A stretch of 64,000 nt of DNA. It comes from JADGRF01 sp035274465. GTDB taxonomy: Bacteria; Myxococcota_A; Polyangia; Polyangiales; JAFGIB01. Location of the stretch: positions 1-64,000 of the forward strand of contig DATEOF010000167.1 in assembly GCA_035274465.1 (NCBI GenBank), read 5' to 3'. A program made the position numbers and the translations under genes. Every line of letters starts with the position of its first letter. Within the stretch, counting starts at the first letter, position 1. Below the pieces are notes generated by a model that was given only the letters and a program-made list of their open reading frames with translations, made no database searches and was not told where the DNA came from. Below, in pieces: positions 58,406-64,000 of this stretch.

Positions 58406-60967
58406 ATGCCAACATTCAACTCCTACCTCCGTCGCTGGCCGTGTGCGCTGTCCACGCTGATCGCCCTCACGGCCCTGGGCTGTTCCGGCGCCGACGACTC
58501 CGGCTCTGCGCGTGATCGCGAGCGGCCGGGAGAGTCCCCCGGCAAGCCGGGCTCGGACCCTGACCAGGACACGCTCGAGCCTGGCCAGCAGCCATCGGCG
58601 GCGCAGACCAAGACCGATCCTTGCTACACGCCCGAGCAGTCGTTCGCCTGGGAGATGTACGGCAGCGTGTTTTCGCGCTGTATCGGTTGCCACAACTCGT
58701 TCGGCCTGGCGCGCCAAGTTGGTGTCGCGCTGAAGTTCACGTTCCCCGGCGAGCCGGACTTCGCGGCCAAGAACGTCACGCTGCTCAGCAGCTACGCGGC
58801 ATCGCGCATCGACGTCAATGGCGAGAGTGTCCCCCTGCTGCTGGCCAAGCCCACGCAGCGCGTGGCGCACGTCGGCGGTGAGGTCCTGGCGCCGAATGGT
58901 CCCGAGGCCAAGCTGCTCGCGAGCTTCGTCGACAAGCTGGTCAACCCGCCGCACTGTAAGGACGTGCCGCCCGATGCGGCCGAGGTCGCGCTCAGCGGGC
59001 TCGCGCTCGCGACTCCGAAGCAGACCTACGCGCGCGCCAAGTTCATGCTGGCCGGTGAGGTCGCCACGCCCGAGGAGCTCGATGGCCTGCCGCAAGACGA
59101 GGCCATGCTCGACAAGCAGCTCGACCAGCTGATGCAGACCGACGCCTTCATGGCGCGCGTCTCGGAGATGTTCAACGACTGGCTGCTGACCGACGCCTAC
59201 AGCTCGATCGTGCGCGGCGACGATCTCTTCCCGCAGCTGCGCGACTATCCGCAGCGCAACTACTTCCTGCCGCTCTGCACGCCCGAGCGCACCAACCGCT
59301 GCTGCGACGCGGCGATGGGCGCCGCGTGTTGCGCGTCGGTCGAGACCGATGCCAATCGCTGCGGCGACGCCGTCAACGACCTGGCGATCGACGCCGTGGC
59401 GCGCGAGCCGCTCGAGCTGCTCAAGTACATCGTCCGGCACGACATGCCGCTCACCGAGTTGGTCACGGCCGAGTACACGGTGGCCAACCCGTACTCGGCG
59501 ATGGTGTACGGCATGACGCAGGCGCAGCGTCAGGCGATCTTCGATACCGATCCCAACAACGACGCGACCGAGTTCAAGCCGATCCAGCTCGCGCCCACCG
59601 CGCAGAACGGCCTGCGCATCAGCGGCGGCGCTGGCTACCCGCACGCCGGCATCCTGTCGATGCCGGTGGTGCTCGTGCGCTTCCCGTCGTCGACCAGCAA
59701 TCAGGAGCGCACGCGCGGCGCGCGGCTGATCCTCGAGCGCTTCCTGGGTGTGCCGGTCATGAAGCTCTCCGACTTCTCGACCGCCAAGCTCCCGCCCGAT
59801 GCCGATCTCGAGCTGGCAACGCAGGAATACGCGGCCTGCACTGTGTGCCACGCGGCCATCGATCCGATCGCGGGCCACTTCCGCAACTTCGGCAGCACCG
59901 GCCAGTACCGGGTGAGCACGAAGACCAAGCTGGCCGAGCACCTGCCCGAGCCGGAGTTCCTGGGTCAGAAGATGCCGATGGGCGGCGATCCGCTGCGCTG
60001 GTTGGGCTCACAGGTCGCGCAGCATCCACGCTTCGGCCTGGGTGTCCTCGCGCCCGTGTTCGCCGACTTGATCGGCACGGAGGTGCTGACCGCGCCGAGC
60101 GACCTCGCCGCCGAGGACTACCGCGCGCGCTACCTCGCCTTCCGCATGCAACAGATCGAGATCCAGCGCCTGCGCAAGGAATTCTCCGGCCCTGCCGGCC
60201 TGCGCCTCAAGCCGCTGGTCAAGGCGATCGTCAAGGGTCCGTTCTTCCGCGCGATTGGCTCCAACGCCAGCGACGAGATCACGCGCGAGGGGCTGGCGCT
60301 GGCCGGCGTGGGCCTCGGTGCACTGCTCACGCCCGAGCAGCTCGCGCGCAAGATCGAGCAGGTCGCGGGCATCACCTATCGCTCGGGCATGAGCGGCACC
60401 GGCCGCGATCTGCTGCGCAGCTTCCGCGACTACCGCTTGATGTTCGGCGGCACGGACTGGGACTCCACGCCGGCTCGCTATCGTGAACCCAACGCGATGT
60501 CGGTGCGGATCGCGATGCGCATGGGCAACGAGCTGGCCTGCTCGGCGGTGCCGCAGGACTTCTCGATCATCGACGCCGGCAAGCGCAAGCTGTTCCGCAA
60601 CGTCGACCTGACCACGACGCCCGAGTCGGGTGGCGAGGCGGCGATCAAGACCGAGATCAAGCGCCTGCACTCGCTGGTGCTGGGCGAGCAGCTCGCGGAC
60701 GGCGATCCCGAGCTCGAGGCGACCTATCAGCTCTGGCAGCAGAGCCACGAGGCGCTGCGTACGGCAGCTGGCAGCGGCAAGGGTGGCCAGAACAGCGCCA
60801 CGCGCTCGAAGATCAACTGCAAGGCCATTGCCAGCTTCGACGCGGCGCAGACGCCGTATCCGAACGACACGCACCGCGTGGTCGATCAGGATACCAACAA
60901 CACGCTCAAGCCCTGGGTCGCGGTGCTCTCGTACCTGCTCTCCGACGGGCGCTTCTTCTTGCAGTGA
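58406..60967 (+). CDS. DUF1592/DUF1588-type cytochrome lipoprotein
   Basis: The 853-aa product has a lipoprotein signal (STLIALTALGC). An N-terminal haem motif, SRCIGCHNS, begins a cytochrome-like module. The middle part (residues 190-420) resembles DUF1592 (FMARVSEMFNDWLLTD, MPLTELVTAEYTVANP). A DUF1588-like segment follows, with GILSMPVVLVRFPSSTSNQE, RTRGARLILERFLGVPV and the second haem motif CTVCHAAIDPIAGHFRNFGS. Such proteins, first noted in Planctomycetes, are usually encoded next to a DUF1552/DUF1501 protein, as here. Function unknown; oxidative polymer breakdown or electron transfer is suspected. It is followed 13 bases later by the DUF1501 gene. Confidence 0.85.
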   Translation: MPTFNSYLRRWPCALSTLIALTALGCSGADDSGSARDRERPGESPGKPGSDPDQDTLEPGQQPSAAQTKTDPCYTPEQSFAWEMYGSVFSRCIGCHNSFGLARQVGVALKFTFPGEPDFAAKNVTLLSSYAASRIDVNGESVPLLLAKPTQRVAHVGGEVLAPNGPEAKLLASFVDKLVNPPHCKDVPPDAAEVALSGLALATPKQTYARAKFMLAGEVATPEELDGLPQDEAMLDKQLDQLMQTDAFMARVSEMFNDWLLTDAYSSIVRGDDLFPQLRDYPQRNYFLPLCTPERTNRCCDAAMGAACCASVETDANRCGDAVNDLAIDAVAREPLELLKYIVRHDMPLTELVTAEYTVANPYSAMVYGMTQAQRQAIFDTDPNNDATEFKPIQLAPTAQNGLRISGGAGYPHAGILSMPVVLVRFPSSTSNQERTRGARLILERFLGVPVMKLSDFSTAKLPPDADLELATQEYAACTVCHAAIDPIAGHFRNFGSTGQYRVSTKTKLAEHLPEPEFLGQKMPMGGDPLRWLGSQVAQHPRFGLGVLAPVFADLIGTEVLTAPSDLAAEDYRARYLAFRMQQIEIQRLRKEFSGPAGLRLKPLVKAIVKGPFFRAIGSNASDEITREGLALAGVGLGALLTPEQLARKIEQVAGITYRSGMSGTGRDLLRSFRDYRLMFGGTDWDSTPARYREPNAMSVRIAMRMGNELACSAVPQDFSIIDAGKRKLFRNVDLTTTPESGGEAAIKTEIKRLHSLVLGEQLADGDPELEATYQLWQQSHEALRTAAGSGKGGQNSATRSKINCKAIASFDAAQTPYPNDTHRVVDQDTNNTLKPWVAVLSYLLSDGRFFLQ

Positions 60968-60980
60968 TGGGAGGACGAGG

Positions 60981-62333
60981 ATGGAACTCACTCGCAGACG
61001 TTTCCTGATCGCTTCCGGCTGCACCGCGGCCACCTTCGTGGTCGACTTCTCGCCGCTGCGTGCGCAACAGGCGTGCGGCTCCAAGTTGCCGCTCGTGATC
61101 ACCGTGCAGGCCAGCGGCGCCTGGGACCCGACGTTCCTCGTCGATCCCGTGACCGACGACGCGCGCTTCACGCCGTTCGCCGCCGCGCACATCAAGACGG
61201 TGGGCAAGATCCGCTACGCGCCCTACGACGTGACCAACGGCGTGGTGCAGTACAACGTGGGCGCCACGCCGACCGACTTCTTCGCCAAGCACGGCCAGCG
61301 CCTGCTGGTGTTCAACGGCGTGGACAACGCCACGGTCAGCCACGACGTCGGCCCGCGCGTGGCCTTCACCGGCTCGACCCGCGACGGTCTGCCCACGCTG
61401 AGCGGTCTGGTCGCGGGCTTGCAGGGCGCGGATCTGCCGCTCGCCATGTTCGTGTCCGGCGGTTTCGCCTCGACCGGAGGCCTCGTGCCGATCACGCGCG
61501 GTGGCTCGCTCACCCTGCTGCGCAACCTGGCCAGCCCGAACCGCGATGGCATTCATCCCGAGGTGATCGACGCCAAGTTGCGCGAGGCCACCCGCGCGCG
61601 CGATGCGCGCTTGATCGCAGCCAACAGCCTGCCGCGCGCCAACAAGGCGTTCACCAGGCTGCTGGCCTTTCGCAGCGGCGCGATCGAGGATCGTTTCCGC
61701 GAGATCGCCGACGTGTTGCAAGCGGCCTCCGAGACACGTGCGCCCGCAGGCTTCGCCGATGCCGCGTCGGGCATGCTGGCGTTGATGCGCTCGGGCGCGA
61801 CCGCGGCGGGCCACCTGTCGACGTCGGGCTTCGACACGCACGACAACCACGACGACTTGAACAACGGCCATCGTCCGGCGCTGCAGCGCTTGCTCACCGG
61901 CCTCGACTACATCATCGACACGGCCGCCGCGGATCCGGTGTTGAGCGAGCGCGGCGTGTTGATCCTGGTCGGCTCGGACTTCGGCCGCACCACGTACAAC
62001 GACGGCGGCGGCAAGGATCACTGGCCGATCACCAGCATGATGGCGATCGGCATCGGGCCGAAGCTCGAGCCGCTGATCGGCGGCGCGCGCGTGATCGGCG
62101 CGACCACGCCGGCCAGTCAGAACGGCATGACCGCGTTGCCGGTCAAGATCGCCGACGGTCGTACGGTCGTGGCAGAGGACGGCGAGCCGGGCTCGTTCAA
62201 GCTCACCCCCGCGCACGTGAACCTGGCGCTGCGCAGCGCGATCGGCCTGTGCCAGACCGATGCGCCCAACGATCCACTCAAGCGCTTCCGCTTCAACGTG
62301 TCCCCGCAGGAGCCGCTGCCTCTCGTCTCGTGA
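60981..62333 (+). CDS. Tat-exported DUF1501 family protein
   Basis: The 450-aa product starts at an ATG preceded by GGAGGACGAGG. The N terminus ELTRRRFLIASGCTAATFVV is a twin-arginine signal, so it is exported folded, probably with a cofactor. The family features of DUF1501 (sulfatase-like fold) are LVFNGVDNATVSHDVGPRVA, GFDTHDNHDDLNNGHRPALQ, GVLILVGSDFGRTTYNDGGG and KDHWPITSMMAIG. It has Asp/His residues suited to metal binding. It is paired with the cytochrome gene upstream and a Cys-rich lipoprotein gene 2 bases downstream, so the three are one operon. Activity unknown. Confidence 0.87.
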   Translation: MELTRRRFLIASGCTAATFVVDFSPLRAQQACGSKLPLVITVQASGAWDPTFLVDPVTDDARFTPFAAAHIKTVGKIRYAPYDVTNGVVQYNVGATPTDFFAKHGQRLLVFNGVDNATVSHDVGPRVAFTGSTRDGLPTLSGLVAGLQGADLPLAMFVSGGFASTGGLVPITRGGSLTLLRNLASPNRDGIHPEVIDAKLREATRARDARLIAANSLPRANKAFTRLLAFRSGAIEDRFREIADVLQAASETRAPAGFADAASGMLALMRSGATAAGHLSTSGFDTHDNHDDLNNGHRPALQRLLTGLDYIIDTAAADPVLSERGVLILVGSDFGRTTYNDGGGKDHWPITSMMAIGIGPKLEPLIGGARVIGATTPASQNGMTALPVKIADGRTVVAEDGEPGSFKLTPAHVNLALRSAIGLCQTDAPNDPLKRFRFNVSPQEPLPLVS

Positions 62334-62335
62334 CC

Positions 62336-63073
62336 ATGAAGCAGTACCTCCCACGCATGTTCGCGCTCGCGGCGCTGCTCTGCAGCTGTACGGGGCAGAT
62401 CGAGGATCCTCCGCTCACATCGGAGCTCGAGCACGGGACCTCGGGCGGGCCGGCGCACGCCGCACCGACTGCGGGACGCGCGAGCTCCCAGGTCGCCGGT
62501 CGCGCCGCCGAAGCGCCGATGATGAGCCCGCTGACCAGCGCCGGCGAGCAAGCGTCCACGCCCGAGTGCGGCACGGGTCTGACCTCGTGCAACGGCTCGT
62601 GCGTCTCGCTGAGCAACGACGCCGCGCACTGTGGCGCGTGCGGCAAGGCGTGCGCCTCGGGCTTGACCTGCTACGAAGGCCTGTGCCGCTGCGCTTCGGG
62701 CTTCGACATGTGCGGTAGCGGCTGCGTGCAGATCGCCCGCGACCCGATGAACTGCGGCGACTGCGGCCACGCCTGCCGCTCGGACGAGATGTGCATCGCC
62801 GGCGAGTGCGGCTGCGGGGTGGGCCAGCTGCGCTGCGGCGACAAGTGCATCTCGGTGACCAGCGATCGCAACAACTGCGGCGCCTGCGGCACGGTCTGCG
62901 ACACCGGCGACAAGTGCGCGAACAGCGTGTGCGTGCTCGACTGCGCCCAGGGTCTGACCGCTTGCGGCGAGACCTGCGTGAACACGACCAACGACGCGAT
63001 GCACTGCGGCAACTGCACCACGGTCTGCATGGCAGGCCAGACCTGCTCGCGCTCGCGCTGCCGCGCTCCGTGA
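62336..63073 (+). CDS. Cys-rich lipoprotein (MXAN_6577-like)
   Basis: The 245-aa product has a lipoprotein signal (MFALAALLCSC). After a Ser/Ala/Pro linker, the region from about residue 78 has four Cys-rich repeats with the pattern C-x-G-x-CV-x-L/T-x6-HCGxCGxxC-x2-G-x-C, for example SCVSLSNDAAHCGACGKAC. This resembles the repeats of the 512-aa lipoprotein encoded nearby, but with fewer Asp. Translation is coupled to the DUF1501 gene (2 bases between stop and start). It may anchor or display the secreted enzyme complex; this is inference. Confidence 0.82.
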   Translation: MKQYLPRMFALAALLCSCTGQIEDPPLTSELEHGTSGGPAHAAPTAGRASSQVAGRAAEAPMMSPLTSAGEQASTPECGTGLTSCNGSCVSLSNDAAHCGACGKACASGLTCYEGLCRCASGFDMCGSGCVQIARDPMNCGDCGHACRSDEMCIAGECGCGVGQLRCGDKCISVTSDRNNCGACGTVCDTGDKCANSVCVLDCAQGLTACGETCVNTTNDAMHCGNCTTVCMAGQTCSRSRCRAP

Positions 63074-63074
63074 G

Positions 63075-63881
63075 CTACAGCGCCTCTTCTTCGGGCAGCA
63101 CGCCGGCGAACGTGGACTTGCGGTACAGATGCACAGGGATGTGTTGCTCGATGCGCGCGTGCACCTCGGGCAGCTTCGACCAGTGCACGCCCTGACGGTA
63201 GTGGTGTGCCGTGTGATAACCCAGGTTGCCGGTCAGCCGGTTGAACCACGGGCCGAGGTTGTTGTACGACGCCTGAAAGTGGTCGTCGGTGTCCAGGCCC
63301 GAATGGTGATCGTACGTGACCCAGGCGGTGTAGAGCATGCTGCAGACCATCGGCAGCGCGAACAGCATGATACCGGCCAGCGGCTTGTACACGATCGCTG
63401 ACACCACGAGCAGCAGCGTGAGCGCACCGAAGATCAGGAACTGACGCTGGTGCGTCGGAAAGCGCCGACCCACCTGAAACGCGCGCGGATAGGCGGTGAG
63501 CGCGACATCCAGCGTGTACTCGAGCACGCCCATGTGTTGACCGTCCGCTCGCTTCCAGCGGCTCTCGTCCTTGGCCTGATCCAGAAAGTTCTGGTGATGG
63601 CCCAGCACGTGATGCAGCACCCAGGTGTGCGTCGTCACGCCCGTGTGCAGCGCATAGCTGAGCTCGAGCAGCCGGTTGAGCGCCGTGGAGCGGAAGGTTG
63701 GGACGTGCTGGTGGTGGTGATTCCAGGCGCAGAGCACGCCCTTGGGTATCACCATCAGCAACCAGTACCCGCACAGCACCCACGGGCTGCGCACACAGAA
63801 GTACATGGTCAAATCGAGCGCGGTCAGAGCGACCGCGACGGCGACTGGCGCGCGGTCCTCGGGATATTTGAACTGCGTCAT
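63075..63881 (-). CDS. Membrane fatty acid desaturase
   Basis: From the ATG at 63881 the product is 268 aa; an ATG at 63911 is also in frame. The three His boxes of membrane desaturases are present: WNHHHQHVPTF, LHHVLGHHQNFLD and GYHTAHHYRQG. Hydrophobic pairs of helices lie before the first box and between the second and third (LIFGALTLLLVVSAIVY). The di-iron centre would introduce a double bond into an acyl chain using oxygen. It converges on the Cys-rich lipoprotein gene with one base between stops. Confidence 0.87.
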   Translation of the reverse strand: MTQFKYPEDRAPVAVAVALTALDLTMYFCVRSPWVLCGYWLLMVIPKGVLCAWNHHHQHVPTFRSTALNRLLELSYALHTGVTTHTWVLHHVLGHHQNFLDQAKDESRWKRADGQHMGVLEYTLDVALTAYPRAFQVGRRFPTHQRQFLIFGALTLLLVVSAIVYKPLAGIMLFALPMVCSMLYTAWVTYDHHSGLDTDDHFQASYNNLGPWFNRLTGNLGYHTAHHYRQGVHWSKLPEVHARIEQHIPVHLYRKSTFAGVLPEEEAL

Positions 63882-63936
63882 CTGAAGATAAACGACTCCA
63901 GAACCAAGCATCGAACATCGCGGGCCGCCCCGTCTG

Positions 63937-64000
63937 TCACGTTTTTGTCGGCTCGAGGTAGGGCGCGAGCCACTCCTCTGCGAGCTTCACGGTCGCGGTG
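63937..64000 (-). CDS. 3' end of a gene cut by the window edge
   Basis: One minus-strand frame is open from the edge to a TGA at 63937-63939 and encodes TVKLAEEWLAPYLEPTKT at its end. The composition looks like the C terminus of a soluble protein. It is 25 bases upstream of the desaturase frame on the same strand. Nothing more can be said. Confidence 0.4.
   Translation of the reverse strand, partial: TATVKLAEEWLAPYLEPTKT

Noticed and set aside
58358..59941. 527-codon minus-strand frame
   Set aside because: It is antisense to the DUF1592-type gene, with Arg/Leu/Gly-rich shadow composition.
60906..62354. 482-codon minus-strand frame
   Set aside because: It is a shadow of the Tat-exported DUF1501 gene.

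Overview
The window is high-GC, densely coded DNA with the traits of a Myxococcota (myxobacterial, Polyangia-like) chromosome. These traits are many lipoproteins with Gly/Ser/Ala-rich linkers, Cys-rich repeat lipoproteins, cytochrome-bearing secreted proteins of the DUF1592/DUF1501 kind, a PilZ protein with a long Pro/Ser/Thr linker, and several ECF sigma modules. Assignment to the phylum is inferred from gene content. No rRNA, tRNA, CRISPR array, phage module or intact insertion sequence was seen.

Region 1-13.2 kb holds the end of a radical SAM protein, a methyltransferase, and a fused anthranilate synthase TrpE(G). TrpE(G) is preceded by a short leader ORF with tandem Trp codons and by two inverted repeats, which look like a trp attenuator. 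Next come a NUDIX hydrolase, a RegB/RegA-type redox two-component pair, an acyltransferase, an aldo/keto reductase, membrane proteins, a PilZ-TPR protein and a FkbM methyltransferase. Region 13.3-24.6 kb holds an APS reductase with an N-terminal thiol domain, a patatin protein with a probable outer-membrane barrel, a duplicated pair of secreted proteins, a Cys-rich repeat lipoprotein, a divergent AraC/MBL-hydrolase pair and DinB.

Region 24.6-35 kb holds a putative zinc-protease lipoprotein followed in frame by a gene remnant, a deazaflavin-type oxidoreductase, PhyH, GDP-mannose dehydratase with a divergent glycosyltransferase, an epoxide-hydrolase-like enzyme, a PQQ-propeller/cytochrome lipoprotein, a MarC protein and a HAD phosphatase. 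A 164-bp near-perfect palindrome then separates two convergent genes. Region 35-50.7 kb is mostly minus strand: a 1015-aa AAA/TPR regulator, a hybrid kinase, a LysM-MepA endopeptidase, a complete ECF41 module with its probable promoter, HMG-CoA lyase, prolyl iminopeptidase, and an ECF sigma/membrane-partner/envelope-protein cluster.

Region 51-64 kb holds a propeller-dihaem lipoprotein with a strong terminator, a DUF222-HNH endonuclease gene flanked by copies of a MITE-like repeat (one inverted copy upstream, two tandem copies downstream), a Cys-rich lipoprotein, a three-gene unit (DUF1592-type cytochrome, Tat-exported DUF1501 protein, Cys-rich lipoprotein), a fatty acid desaturase and a fragment of one more gene.

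The most notable non-obvious signals are the trp leader, the MITE-like family around the HNH gene, the 164-bp palindrome, the ECF41 promoter match and the in-frame gene remnant. All family calls are made by reading motifs; no database search was run.
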